64,000 bases of DNA from Bacillus sp. 123MFChir2 (lineage in GTDB: Bacteria > Bacillota > Bacilli > Bacillales > Bacillaceae_G): NCBI RefSeq assembly GCF_000383235.1, contig NZ_KB910924.1, positions 370,877-434,876 of the forward strand, in the 5' to 3' direction. The notes under the pieces are model-generated. The model worked only from the letters and a program-made list of their open reading frames with translations, did no database searches and was not told the origin of the DNA. Every line of letters starts with the position of its first letter. The first letter of the stretch is position 1. Of this stretch, positions 9,376 to 17,369 are shown piece after piece. A program made the position numbers and the translations under genes.

Positions 9376-9535
9376 ATATATTAATCCATGTTGATTTTTT
9401 CAACATATAAGTTGCCGCTATGCCAAGCAAAACGTAACCTGCTTCTTTCTTCCTCTTTTTTGTTTTAACATCGCATGTAAAAAAAGTATCTGACCGCTTC
9501 TACGCATGGCCAGATACTCTCGCCCAGCGAAAATA
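9376..9535 (+). repeat. Dispersed repeat, copy B (bcr-like)
   Basis: The left part ('GATTTTTTCAACATATAAGT', 'CGCTATGCCAAGCAAAA') matches copies D, E and K. The core stem is GTATCTGACC / GGCCAGATAC, ten bases per arm with one A-C mismatch. The right terminal repeat is missing: the sequence runs straight into copy C. Confidence 0.8.
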
Positions 9536-9540
9536 CGCTT

Positions 9541-9716
9541 ACCTATAATTGCTGTCATGAAGATAAAACTGGACCTACACCTCGCTGCCTTTCTTTGTTT
9601 TCAAACCTTGCGCGTGGCAAGAAAAGGCACTGACCGCTACTATACATAGCCAGTCCCTCAGGTCCGCTTTCAAAAATGCTTTTCTATCGTTTTTTCATAG
9701 AGGGACTGAATAGTTA
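9541..9716 (+). repeat. Dispersed repeat, copy C (second subfamily)
   Basis: The core (GCGCGTGGCAAGAAAAGG, then ACTGACC ... AGCCAGT) and the right part (AATGCTTTTCTATCGTTTT, then CATAGAGGGACTGA) resemble copy J rather than A, D or E. It lies directly behind copy B in the same orientation. Limits are approximate. Confidence 0.75.
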
Positions 9717-9731
9717 CCAGTAATAAATAAA

Positions 9732-9754
9732 AACAGCTCTTTCAAAGAGCTGTT
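9732..9754 (-). terminator. Terminator of the YtkA-like lipoprotein gene
   Basis: An 11-bp stem (AACAGCTCTTT / AAAGAGCTGTT) with a T-run on the minus strand. Confidence 0.85.
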
Positions 9755-9756
9755 CC

Positions 9757-10488
9757 TTACTTCACTTCAACCGTTTCTTCTTTATGGTCATGAAGATCAC
9801 CTTTTCGTACATGAACCTTCACTTTATATGCGCCTGCTTCTTTAAATGTATGAGTGCTTGTATATTCACCTTTGTTACCTTCTTTTGCTGGAACAAACTC
9901 GTGCTTTTCTGCACCATCTTTCCAAATTTCAAGTTGAACTTCCGCACCAGTTAATGCTTCTTCTTTTTGTTTTAAATGTACTTTCATTGTAGATTCTGTA
10001 TTTACTTTTACACCGTCTGCCATAAGGTGAATCATTGTCTCACTTTTATGATTACCATGACTATCATGGGCTTTCTTTTCTTCTGTAACTTTTGCATTTC
10101 CAACAGCTACTTTTACTTCTGGCATCACATGCATATCACGTGCATTTGTATGTGCAATAATATGATAAACACCGTCACTTGGGAATGTTTTATCGATTGT
10201 ATAAACACCGTTCCCTTTGTGTTTCGCATTTACCATTTCTTTTTTTGCTTCGCCATCTTTCCAAATTTCAAATTTCACATCATCAGCATCTGTTACTTTT
10301 TCTTTCCCTTGTGTAACAATTGCTTGCACTTCTACTTTTTCATTTGGCTTTATTGTTTCAGGGTTTGTTTTTACTGCTACTTTTACTTCTTCAAGTCGCT
10401 TATCATTTTTCGCTTTTTCGTCCGATTTCATATTGCAACCAGCTAAGGCTAGCATGGCGATAAATAATGTAATTAAAAGTTTCTTCAT
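9757..10488 (-). CDS. Lipoprotein with two YtkA/FixH-like domains
   Basis: 243 residues. The N-terminus ends in the lipobox LAGC (Cys at about 18), so it is anchored outside the membrane. Two similar beta-sandwich units follow: each has 'VKFEIWKDG' or 'VQLEIWKDG', then an 'F...G.Y' strand pair, joined by a His-rich linker (HDSHGNHKSE) near 140; the second ends in 'HVRKGDLHDHKEETVEV'. YtkA/FixH-like domains are often near copper or oxidase biogenesis genes, but none is nearby, so function is open. It separates xerD from drm, which are adjacent in B. subtilis. Confidence 0.8.
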   Translation of the reverse strand: MKKLLITLFIAMLALAGCNMKSDEKAKNDKRLEEVKVAVKTNPETIKPNEKVEVQAIVTQGKEKVTDADDVKFEIWKDGEAKKEMVNAKHKGNGVYTIDKTFPSDGVYHIIAHTNARDMHVMPEVKVAVGNAKVTEEKKAHDSHGNHKSETMIHLMADGVKVNTESTMKVHLKQKEEALTGAEVQLEIWKDGAEKHEFVPAKEGNKGEYTSTHTFKEAGAYKVKVHVRKGDLHDHKEETVEVK

Positions 10489-10614
10489 TTATAACTTCCT
10501 CCTTCGTCCTATATTAGTATAGAGGAAATATACATTCATATTCTAGCCTTCTGCTGAAAACAATGTACGAAATGTTTGTGAAGTTTTTGTGAAGTTTCTT
10601 CATCATAATAGCAA

Positions 10615-10638
10615 AAGGACATGAAAACTCATGCCCTT
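10615..10638 (-). terminator. Terminator after xerD
   Basis: A 10-bp stem (AAGGACATGA / TCATGCCCTT, one mismatch) holds the xerD stop codon; a short T-run follows on the minus strand. Confidence 0.65.
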
Positions 10639-11519
10639 GGGTGAAACTGTTTATATACATCTTTTAATCTAGTTTTTGAAACATGTGTATAAATTTGTGT
10701 TGTTGAAATATCAGCATGACCAAGCATTTCTTGTACCGCCCTTAAATCTGCCCCATTCTCTAATAGGTGTGTTGCAAAAGAATGACGCAACGTATGCGGT
10801 GTAAGTTCTTTTTGAATGTTCGCTTCTTTTGCAAGTCTCTTCAAAATTTTCCAAAACCCTTGGCGCGATAAACGATTTCCATGATGATTTAAAAAGAGTG
10901 CTTCGGCCGTTTTCCTTCCTAATAGTTCCGGTCTTCCCTTTTCAATATAATGCTGAATCGCTTCAGCCGCTAAACTGCCAAGAGGAATAATTCTTTCTTT
11001 ATTCCCCTTTCCAATGCAACGAACAAAACCCATTGTTAAATGTACATCAGCTATGTTTAATTCAATTAACTCAGAAACACGTAATCCTGTTGCATATAAT
11101 AACTCTAGCATAGCCTTATCACGGATTCCAAAAGCACTCTTTGCTTTTGGCGTTTGTAATAATGCTTCTACCTCATCAATAGATAACACTTTCGGTAATT
11201 TACGTTCAGCTTGAGGCGTTTCAATATGTACAGATGGGTCATGTTCTACAACACGTTCACGTAATAAAAATTGATGAAACGATCGTACAGATGCAATGTG
11301 ACGCGCCATCGTTTTCGAAGATTTATCATTCTCTTTTAGATGATGCAAAAAGTTTACAATATGCATTCGCGTTACATCATGAAAAGATGTAGTCTCCTCT
11401 ACTTTTTGTAAATACTTCATATAACTTTTTAGATCGCGTTCATATGATACAACTGTATTTTTAGCCAATCCTTTTTCAACAACCATATAATGAATAAAAT
11501 CTTGTAATTGATCTTCCAA
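10629..11519 (-). CDS. xerD: Site-specific tyrosine recombinase XerD
   Basis: 296 residues, standard length. The N-terminal SAM-like core-binding domain covers about 1-85. The catalytic set is complete: Arg147 (TGLRVSEL), Lys171, His242 and Arg245 ([10 protein letters not shown]), His268 ([10 protein letters not shown]) and Tyr277. With a partner it resolves chromosome dimers at dif. It lies downstream of fur and yqzK in the conserved spoIIM-fur-yqzK-xerD order and is probably cotranscribed with yqzK (6 bases apart). Confidence 0.95.
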   Translation of the reverse strand: MEDQLQDFIHYMVVEKGLAKNTVVSYERDLKSYMKYLQKVEETTSFHDVTRMHIVNFLHHLKENDKSSKTMARHIASVRSFHQFLLRERVVEHDPSVHIETPQAERKLPKVLSIDEVEALLQTPKAKSAFGIRDKAMLELLYATGLRVSELIELNIADVHLTMGFVRCIGKGNKERIIPLGSLAAEAIQHYIEKGRPELLGRKTAEALFLNHHGNRLSRQGFWKILKRLAKEANIQKELTPHTLRHSFATHLLENGADLRAVQEMLGHADISTTQIYTHVSKTRLKDVYKQFHPRA

Positions 11520-11525
11520 TCTTCT

Positions 11526-11756
11526 CTACTCCCCATTTTCATAGAAAAAAATCATTCTGTTTACGAAAGCATCTTTCACAGGTTCTTCTGTTCCAGATAC
11601 TTTTTCTACCATTTCTTCTTTCGGTTTTTCATAACGATGATAACTTTCATATTCTTCATTTATCCATAGTATAGCGAAATAAAACATAATGGTACAACTG
11701 GTAAACAATAAAAATACTTTCATGCCATCAAAAATAGCTTTCATTGCTCGGCGCAT
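11526..11756 (-). CDS. yqzK: YqzK-like small membrane protein (DUF4227)
   Basis: 76 residues with one membrane segment (about 10-30) and a charged tail. Start ATG 11756 has GGAGG 8 bases upstream, which rules out the longer frame. Its position between fur and xerD is the B. subtilis position of yqzK. Function unknown. Confidence 0.8.
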   Translation of the reverse strand: MRRAMKAIFDGMKVFLLFTSCTIMFYFAILWINEEYESYHRYEKPKEEMVEKVSGTEEPVKDAFVNRMIFFYENGE

Positions 11757-11832
11757 TATAAATTCCTCCAAAATATATGTTATTACAACATATGCCAAGC
11801 TTTTCACCATTTATACCTAATAATAAATAAAA

Positions 11833-11862
11833 AACCTCTTCCTAATTAAATAGGAAAAGGTT
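11833..11862 (-). terminator. Terminator after fur
   Basis: A 12-base stem with one mismatch (AACCTCTTCCTA / TAGGAAAAGGTT) and T-rich sequence following on the minus strand. The fur stop codon touches it. Confidence 0.7.
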
Positions 11863-12316
11863 AATTTTCTTCTGTTAATTTCTCTTGACATTTTTCACAA
11901 ATACCGTGGAACGTTAAACGATGGTCTTTTACTTTAAAGCGCCACTCTTGTTCTACTCTTTTTTCTACCTCGCCAAGTAAATCTTCTTGAATTTCTTCTA
12001 CTGCACCGCATTCCGTACAAATTAAATGATGATGAAAACGTGATGCTCCTTCTTGGCGTAAGTCATAGCGCGAAACACCGTCACCGAAATTAATCTTGTC
12101 GACAATCTTTAACTCGGATAATAACTCCAAAGTCCGATAAACGGTTGCAAGTCCGATCTCTGGCGACTTTTCTTTTACAAGGAGGTAAACATCTTCCGCG
12201 CTTAAATGGTCTTCTTCATTTTCTAGCAGCACGCGAACCGTTGCTTCACGTTGTGGTGTTAATTTATAACTCGCTGCATGTAATTGCTTCTTAATTCGAT
12301 CAATTCTCTCTTCCAT
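11861..12316 (-). CDS. fur: Ferric uptake regulator Fur
   Basis: 151 residues. The winged helix occupies about 1-85 with the recognition region 'GLATVYRTLELLSELKIV'. The dimer domain holds HHH at 95-97 and two Cys pairs, C100xxC103 and C140xxC143, which bind structural zinc. It represses iron uptake genes when loaded with Fe2+. Position downstream of spoIIM, and length, fit Fur rather than PerR or Zur. A strong promoter and a Fur-box-like site lie upstream. Confidence 0.93.
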   Translation of the reverse strand: MEERIDRIKKQLHAASYKLTPQREATVRVLLENEEDHLSAEDVYLLVKEKSPEIGLATVYRTLELLSELKIVDKINFGDGVSRYDLRQEGASRFHHHLICTECGAVEEIQEDLLGEVEKRVEQEWRFKVKDHRLTFHGICEKCQEKLTEEN

Positions 12317-12350
12317 TCGGTACTACTCCCTCCCTCGCCACTCTTACCCC

Positions 12351-12380
12351 ATTATATCAGAAGAAGGGCAACTGTCAAAA
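12351..12380 (-). promoter_or_regulatory. Sigma-A promoter of fur
   Basis: Minus strand: TTGACA (12375-12380), an 18-base spacer, TATAAT (12351-12356). Both boxes match consensus fully. Confidence 0.8.
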
Positions 12381-12402
12381 CAAAAATAATCAAGATTATT
12401 TG

Positions 12403-12417
12403 ATAATAATTCTCAAA
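12403..12417. promoter_or_regulatory. Fur/PerR-box-like site upstream of fur
   Basis: TGATAATAATTCTCA matches the 7-1-7 Fur box (TGATAATNATTATCA) at 14 of 15 positions. It sits about 22 bases upstream of the -35 box, before the end of spoIIM. It may serve autoregulation, or PerR control as known for B. subtilis fur; the two boxes are very similar. Confidence 0.55.
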
Positions 12418-12423
12418 GTATAA

Positions 12424-13074
12424 TTACTTTTTATTAATAGTGTCCATGACTTGTTTCATAAAAGTTGGTGATGCATACGCTTCAATCCCCGAAGCAACCG
12501 CTAACACCACACCGATAATAAGAAAAAAACAAGTGTAGCGCATAAAAAGTGGTAGCAATGGCTCATTTACTTTCCGAATAAATTGATGACGGATCATCCG
12601 CAATGAAAAGCTAGCTGCAATCGTCGTCATAATAAGAAACGTCGGTATGATAATCACATTTTGTGGAAGCACGGCCACAAATGCTAATAATAGACCGTTC
12701 CATCCGAGTTGACTCACTAAAAACCCCACTGTAAACCCAACAACGACTCCTTTTAAAAATAATAAAATAAAAATAAGTGGTAAACCGATGATGGAAATAC
12801 CTAAAATCCAAATAAAGCCAATGTATTTCAGTTGCGATAAGTAACTTTCTCGAAACATCTCACCTGCATTTGCAAATTGCCCTTTGGAAACTTGTCCAAA
12901 AAAACGACTCAAATAAAAGTACAAGTCTTGCTTCTGACTTACTTGTAAACTATTCACAAGAATGGCTCCAAAGATAACCCCCATTAATAAAAGAACTGCT
13001 ACAAATACATATAGTGAAGCATGTTCTTGTACATGATATGTTACACGATCTTGCCAAGATGATTTCCTTAGCAT
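12424..13074 (-). CDS. spoIIM: Stage II sporulation protein M
   Basis: 216 residues, close to the 214 of B. subtilis. Membrane segments are near 20-40, 90-110, 115-140, 145-165 and 185-205, as in the SpoIIM/UPF0104-like family. SpoIIM anchors SpoIIP and SpoIID in the mother-cell membrane during engulfment. I start at the second ATG (13074) because GGAGGG would be only one base from the first. A sigma-E-like promoter lies at 13289-13316, with repeat copy D between promoter and gene. Confidence 0.93.
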   Translation of the reverse strand: MLRKSSWQDRVTYHVQEHASLYVFVAVLLLMGVIFGAILVNSLQVSQKQDLYFYLSRFFGQVSKGQFANAGEMFRESYLSQLKYIGFIWILGISIIGLPLIFILLFLKGVVVGFTVGFLVSQLGWNGLLLAFVAVLPQNVIIIPTFLIMTTIAASFSLRMIRHQFIRKVNEPLLPLFMRYTCFFLIIGVVLAVASGIEAYASPTFMKQVMDTINKK

Positions 13075-13101
13075 ATTCATTCCCTCCGTTCTTTCCCTTA
13101 C

Positions 13102-13287
13102 TATATAAATTCATTTTGATTTTCGACATATAAGTCTCTGCTATGCGAAAAAAAGAACCTGTACTCGTTTTATCTCTTTGTTTCCACTTCTCATGTGGCA
13201 GAATAAGGCCCTGACCGCTTTGGCCAGATGCTCACGCCAACCTAAAAAGAATGGTTTTATGTCGGTTTTTTAATTTGTATCTATATA
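13102..13287 (+). repeat. Dispersed repeat, copy D (bcr-like), in the spoIIM leader
   Basis: A complete copy. The left end TATATAAATTCATTTTGA and the right end (minus strand) TATATAGATACAAATTAA form imperfect inverted repeats of about 29 bases. The core is shortened: CTGACCGCTTTGGCCAG has a loop of only five bases. It ends 27 bases before the spoIIM start. Confidence 0.85.
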
Positions 13288-13288
13288 G

Positions 13289-13316
13289 AATGTATGAAAG
13301 AAAGAAAAAAGTATGA
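13289..13316 (-). promoter_or_regulatory. Sigma-E-like promoter for spoIIM
   Basis: Minus strand: TCATACT, a 13-base spacer, then CATACATT. The -10 matches the sigma-E consensus CATACANT fully and the -35 matches KMATATT at six of seven. spoIIM is a known sigma-E gene in B. subtilis. Transcription would start near 13281, at the edge of copy D. Confidence 0.6.
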
Positions 13317-13381
13317 CGAATTAACATTGAAATTCCACGCCACTTTGCTAAACTTAAAGAAGAGAATAGGAGGGATTTCGT

Positions 13382-13933
13382 TTGAATCAACTATTATTAG
13401 ATTTTCCAACATTATTTCAGACTGAGCGCTTACAAGTGCGGAAACCGTTCCCTGGTGATGGAGCGGAAGTTTACGAAGCAATCCAAGCTTCTTTAGAAGA
13501 CTTAAAGCCATGGATGGCGATTACACACGAAACTGAAGAAACAGCAGAAGCAGCAGTTAGAGCTGCACATGGAAAGTTTTTACTTCGTGAAACATTACCG
13601 TTCCATCTATACGAGAAAACATCGGGTACTTTCATCGGTGCACTCACTCTCCATCCAGAAAATTGGGATATCCCAAAGTTTTCTATTAGCTTTTGGCTTC
13701 ATAGCTCTTATACAAACCAAGGGTTTATGACAGAAGCTTTAAAAGGAGCTGTTCAATTCGCTTTCGATAAACTTGGAGCAAAACGCCTTGAAATTTGCTG
13801 TGATGCGAATAATACAAACGCAAGATTGGTTGCAGAGCGCCTAGAGTTTATTCTAGAAGGTACGCTCGAAAATGATTTCCTTGCTCCTGATGGTAGTTTA
13901 TGTGATACATGTGTATACGCAAAAATACAATAA
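13382..13933 (+). CDS. GNAT-family N-acetyltransferase (RimJ/RimL-like)
   Basis: 183 residues. The opening 'FQTERLQVRKPFPGDGAEVYEAI' and the acetyl-CoA part 'SSYTNQGFMTEALKGAVQFAF...KRLEICCDANNTNARLVAE' are typical of the RimJ/RimL branch that acetylates ribosomal-protein N-termini or small amines. It starts with TTG behind AGGAGGG (6-base spacing). Convergent with nudF. The substrate is unknown. Confidence 0.88.
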   Translation: MNQLLLDFPTLFQTERLQVRKPFPGDGAEVYEAIQASLEDLKPWMAITHETEETAEAAVRAAHGKFLLRETLPFHLYEKTSGTFIGALTLHPENWDIPKFSISFWLHSSYTNQGFMTEALKGAVQFAFDKLGAKRLEICCDANNTNARLVAERLEFILEGTLENDFLAPDGSLCDTCVYAKIQ

Positions 13934-13968
13934 AAATAAACACTCGCATAAAGCGAGTGTTTATTTTT
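13932..13968. terminator. Bidirectional terminator
   Basis: A 16-bp perfect stem (AAAAATAAACACTCGC and its complement) with a 5-base loop lies between the convergent GNAT and nudF genes. Confidence 0.9.
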
Positions 13969-14500
13969 TCAGTTGTAAATATTGAATGGCAAACATTGTC
14001 TTTGCATCATGGATACGTTGCTCTTTTATTAGTTGCAATGCTTCTTCTAATGATACTTCCATTAACTCAACGAACTCATCCTCATCAAGATCCGCTTTGT
14101 CCTCCTTTTTCTTCAAGCCAGTCGCTTCATATACATACACAATTTCATCTGCAAATCCTGGTGAAGTGTAGAATGACGTAATCAGCTCCATATTATCACA
14201 TATGTACCCTGTTTCCTCTTCTAATTCCCGAATTGCTGTTACTTCAGGTTTTTCTCCCTGCTCCAACTTTCCAGCAGGAATTTCTACAAGCTCTTTTTCC
14301 ATCGCTTTACGATACTGTTCAACTAACACAATTTTCTCGTCATCTGTAATTGCAATAACCGCTACCGCACCAGGATGCGTCACAATTTCACGTTTACTCG
14401 TCTCACCATTTGGCAATACTACTTCATCAACACGAACTTTAATTACTCTTCCATCAAAAATAGGCTCAGTCGCAACCGTTCTTTCTTCAAGATTACTCAC
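13961..14500 (-). CDS. nudF: ADP-ribose pyrophosphatase (Nudix)
   Basis: 179 residues. The Nudix box runs at 77-99 (GKLEQGE...REL.EETGY) with all acidic metal ligands. N-terminal strands 'EPIFDGRVIKVRVDEVVLPNG' are the ADP-ribose pyrophosphatase dimer region. It hydrolyses ADP-ribose to AMP and ribose-5-phosphate. GTG start with GGGAGATG upstream. It is divergent from mciZ, as in B. subtilis. Confidence 0.92.
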   Translation of the reverse strand: MSNLEERTVATEPIFDGRVIKVRVDEVVLPNGETSKREIVTHPGAVAVIAITDDEKIVLVEQYRKAMEKELVEIPAGKLEQGEKPEVTAIRELEEETGYICDNMELITSFYTSPGFADEIVYVYEATGLKKKEDKADLDEDEFVELMEVSLEEALQLIKEQRIHDAKTMFAIQYLQLKK

Positions 14501-14517
14501 AAGACTTCATCTCCCTG

Positions 14518-14546
14518 TTCTATTTCCTAATCTTTCTTCATACATT
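14518..14546 (+). promoter_or_regulatory. Sigma-E-like promoter for mciZ
   Basis: CATACATT at 14539-14546 matches the sigma-E -10 consensus fully. Fourteen bases upstream is TTCTATT, five of seven to KMATATT. The start point would be about 14553, leaving a short leader with AAAGGAG. Confidence 0.55.
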
Positions 14547-14574
14547 CTATCACATTGAAAGGAGCGAAACGAAA

Positions 14575-14703
14575 ATGAAAGTGTATATTTTACCAAATCG
14601 AGTAACGTTAGTCGGAAAAGCTTGGGAAATTCGTCATATGCTAAAACAATATGAACAACGTTATAAAACTGTCCATGACTGGATTACAAATAGACAAATG
14701 TAA
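14575..14703 (+). CDS. mciZ: MciZ, mother-cell inhibitor of FtsZ
   Basis: A 42-residue peptide. The stretch 'VTLVGKAWEIRHMLKQY' matches my memory of B. subtilis MciZ (40 residues, VVLVGKAWEIR core), and the tail 'VHDWITN' matches its end. MciZ binds the C-terminal side of FtsZ and caps filaments, stopping Z-ring formation in the mother cell during sporulation. AAAGGAG lies 10 bases before the ATG. Its place next to nudF and its sigma-E-like promoter agree with this. It is easily missed by gene callers because of its length. Confidence 0.9.
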   Translation: MKVYILPNRVTLVGKAWEIRHMLKQYEQRYKTVHDWITNRQM

Positions 14704-14756
14704 AGTATTTGTGAAACTCCTTACGCTTTCGTAAAATACAAGTAAGGAGGAGAATG

Positions 14757-15671
14757 ATGAAGACACGTCAATTAGGAAATTCAGATTTATATGTAAGTGA
14801 AATTGGACTTGGATGCATGTCGCTTGGGACAAATGAAACAGAAGCCATTCAAATCATTCATGAAGCGTTAGATTTAGGCATTAACTTTTTAGATACGGCC
14901 GATTTATACAATTATGGATTAAATGAAGAGTTTGTCGGAAAAGCCTTGCAAGGAAAACGAGAGCAAATTGTCCTTGCTACAAAAGTTGGGAACCGCTGGA
15001 CAGAAGAAAAAAACGGGTGGTCTTGGGATCCTTCTAAGGCATATATAAAAGAGGAAGTAAAAGAAAGCCTGCACCGATTAAAAACAGATTATATCGATTT
15101 ATATCAGCTGCACGGCGGAACAATTAAAGATAATATCGACGAAGTCATTGAAACATTTGAAGAACTTAAACAAGAAGGACTCATTCGTCATTACGGTATT
15201 TCTTCCATCCGCCCTAACGTTATTCGCCAGTTTGCAGAGCGCTCTAATATTGTAAGTATTTTAATGGAATACAACATGTTCAATCGCCGCCCAGAAGAAT
15301 GGTTCCCATTCTTACAAGAACACAATATTAGCGTTATTGCTCGCGGCCCACTTGCAAAAGGCTTATTGACTAACAACAATGACCAAAAATTAGCTAAGGT
15401 GAAAGAAAAAGACTATCTCTCTTACGACTTTGATGAAGTAAAACACGCTGTATCTTGTATTAAAGAAATAACAGTTGAGCGCTCTCTAACAGAAACTGCG
15501 CTTCAATATTGCCTGCATACTTCTGCAATTGCAGCTCTCATTCCAGGCGCTAGCTCAATTGACCAATTACGCGAAAACGTAAAAGCGGTCACTGCCCATT
15601 CATTGACAGACGAACAATATAAACACATTCAAGCACTTTTAAAATTGGATGCATATGAATCTCATCGCTAA
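14757..15671 (+). CDS. yqkF: Aldo/keto reductase, YqkF type
   Basis: 304 residues. AKR marks are 'GLGCMSLGTNE' near the start, 'FLDTADLYNYGLNEEFVGKAL' (catalytic Asp and Tyr at about 46-51), 'VLATKVG' with the catalytic Lys, and 'YIDLYQLHGG' with the His. NADPH-dependent carbonyl reduction is expected, substrate unknown. I take the second of two adjacent ATGs, which puts GGAGG six bases upstream. Synteny with nudF, mciZ and yqkE supports the name. Confidence 0.88.
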   Translation: MKTRQLGNSDLYVSEIGLGCMSLGTNETEAIQIIHEALDLGINFLDTADLYNYGLNEEFVGKALQGKREQIVLATKVGNRWTEEKNGWSWDPSKAYIKEEVKESLHRLKTDYIDLYQLHGGTIKDNIDEVIETFEELKQEGLIRHYGISSIRPNVIRQFAERSNIVSILMEYNMFNRRPEEWFPFLQEHNISVIARGPLAKGLLTNNNDQKLAKVKEKDYLSYDFDEVKHAVSCIKEITVERSLTETALQYCLHTSAIAALIPGASSIDQLRENVKAVTAHSLTDEQYKHIQALLKLDAYESHR

Positions 15672-15700
15672 AAAAAGCTACCGAAAATCGGTAGCTTTTT
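15672..15700. terminator. Bidirectional terminator
   Basis: A 13-bp perfect stem (AAAAAGCTACCGA and its complement), 3-base loop, between two convergent aldo/keto reductase genes. Confidence 0.9.
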
Positions 15701-16526
15701 ACATCGTATCATATTTCTCTGGATTTGTTCCTGAACGCTTATTACAATCTAATGTATCAATTTGGCGCACTTCTTCTTCTGCTAATGAAAAATCGAAAAT
15801 ATGAAAATTCTCTGCAATACGAGACGGAGTAACAGATTTTGGAATAGTTACGATGCCGCTTTGAATGTCCCAGCGTAAAATAACTTGTGCAGGTGTTTTT
15901 CCATATTTCTTAGCAATTTCTTGAATAACAGGATGTTCAAACACCTCTCCGCCTCGCATAAGCGGGCTCCATGCTTCCATTTGAATTTGTTTTCGCTGGC
16001 AAAAATTACGAAGTTCAAATTGTGCCAACATTGGATGAAGCTCAACTTGGTTCACCATCGGTTTAATATGACAATTTGCTAATAAGTGTTCTAAATGATG
16101 AATATGAAAGTTTGACACGCCAATCGCACGCACTTTACCTTCTTCATACAATTTTTCTAAAGCGCGATATGTATCCGCATACTTCCCACGTATCGGCCAA
16201 TGAATTAAATATACATCAACATAATCCATCTGTAATTTCTTTAAACTTGTATCGAAAGCTTTCAGCGTCGTTTCATACCCTTGTTCATCGTTCCATACTT
16301 TCGTTGTAATAAACAGCTCTTCGCGCGCAATTCCAAATTCACGAATCGCTTCTCCGACACCGCTTTCATTTTCGTAAATAGCAGCCGTATCAATAGAACG
16401 ATAACCGATCTCAAGTGCAGTCTGTACCGCTCGTTTTACTTCCTCTCCTTCTTTCGCTTTATATACGCCTAAACCGAGCATTGGCATTTTCACGCCGTTA
16501 TGAAGTGTTGTTGTTGGAATATGCAT
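15699..16526 (-). CDS. Aldo/keto reductase, YtbE/YvgN type
   Basis: 275 residues of the classical AKR5 group. Catalytic set: Asp and Tyr in '[18 protein letters not shown]' (about 44-61), Lys in 'ITTKVWN', His in 'VYLIHWP'. The NADPH pocket is '[13 protein letters not shown]' near 228. In bacilli such enzymes reduce glyoxal and methylglyoxal-type aldehydes. It is only distantly related to the YqkF-type reductase beside it, so this is not a tandem duplication. Confidence 0.9.
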   Translation of the reverse strand: MHIPTTTLHNGVKMPMLGLGVYKAKEGEEVKRAVQTALEIGYRSIDTAAIYENESGVGEAIREFGIAREELFITTKVWNDEQGYETTLKAFDTSLKKLQMDYVDVYLIHWPIRGKYADTYRALEKLYEEGKVRAIGVSNFHIHHLEHLLANCHIKPMVNQVELHPMLAQFELRNFCQRKQIQMEAWSPLMRGGEVFEHPVIQEIAKKYGKTPAQVILRWDIQSGIVTIPKSVTPSRIAENFHIFDFSLAEEEVRQIDTLDCNKRSGTNPEKYDTM

Positions 16527-16591
16527 AAAAAACTCCTCCTTCCCTTCATTTGAACAAGAAAAAAAGAAAAAGTCAAAAGAAAAGCGGTTTG

Positions 16592-16614
16592 TTCACATAA
16601 TGTTATTATGTGAA
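16592..16614 (-). terminator. Possible terminator after the DinB-fold gene
   Basis: A 9-bp stem (TTCACATAA and its complement) with a 5-base loop overlaps the stop codon. The T-run after it is weak. Confidence 0.4.
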
Positions 16615-17145
16615 GGAACCCGGCATAAAACCCTTCTCTTCTTTATACCATTTGCGAAGTTGATTTATGTGAGCCTGGTGGTATCTATTATGATCTGCTA
16701 TATGCCAAATGCCCCAGCGGATAGTTGCAGTTACTTCATTCTCATAATCTAGTATTTTATTCAATTGGTTGTCAGTTAACTGAAAGCAAATAGACTTAAA
16801 CATGTTAAATACCTTATCATAATCAAAGAGAATCCTTTCTAAGGAAACTCCATAAATCAATGGGATTTCATTGTTTTTATCTAACATAGGTCCGTACTTA
16901 TCTTGAAGAATCTTTGGTACTGGTTCACCTTTAATTCTAAAAACCCAGTTAAGGTCCACATATGCCAAATGCCTTATTAATTGTGCTGTACTGTTATATT
17001 TCTGATCTGGCCCTTTATAATCTAGTTCCTCCTGTGACATACCTGCAACAATAGATTTTAAGCGCTTATAATTACCATCTACAGAAGAATAAAGCATACC
17101 TACAATTGGATCCATTTGAGATTCACCTTTTAAATCTAAAATCAT
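16606..17145 (-). CDS. DinB/YfiT-fold protein (DUF664 type)
   Basis: 179 residues forming a four-helix DinB-like bundle. The likely metal-binding His set is in 'IRHLAYVDLNW' and 'WGIWHIADHNRYHQAHINQLR'. Members bind a metal and include thiol-dependent transferases, but most, like this one, have no known reaction. I start at ATG 17145 with GGTGGAG close upstream; ATG 17115 with AAAGGTGA 7 bases upstream is about equally good and would remove 10 residues. Confidence 0.8.
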   Translation of the reverse strand: MILDLKGESQMDPIVGMLYSSVDGNYKRLKSIVAGMSQEELDYKGPDQKYNSTAQLIRHLAYVDLNWVFRIKGEPVPKILQDKYGPMLDKNNEIPLIYGVSLERILFDYDKVFNMFKSICFQLTDNQLNKILDYENEVTATIRWGIWHIADHNRYHQAHINQLRKWYKEEKGFMPGSFT

Positions 17146-17322
17146 TAGTCTCCACCTCACCCAAATTTAAATAAAAAATTTCACCCTACGATAATATAAT
17201 TCAACTTTAGCAATATGATTGGTGCTTGTTCAATTTAAATGCCTCTTTAGTACAAGAAGAAAAAAGAAGTTCCTTTCCCATTTTTTCCAAAGCGCAATTC
17301 CTTGCTTTCTCCATCCTTTTAT

Positions 17323-17335
17323 CTTACAGTGTAAG
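17323..17335. promoter_or_regulatory. Palindromic site before the quinone reductase gene
   Basis: CTTACA-G-TGTAAG, a perfect 13-base palindrome, lies 35 bases upstream of the gene within the promoter region. It looks like an operator for a dimeric regulator. No regulator gene is adjacent. Confidence 0.35.
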
Positions 17336-17369
17336 CGTAAAATAAAATACACAAAGTAGAGGGAAAAAG

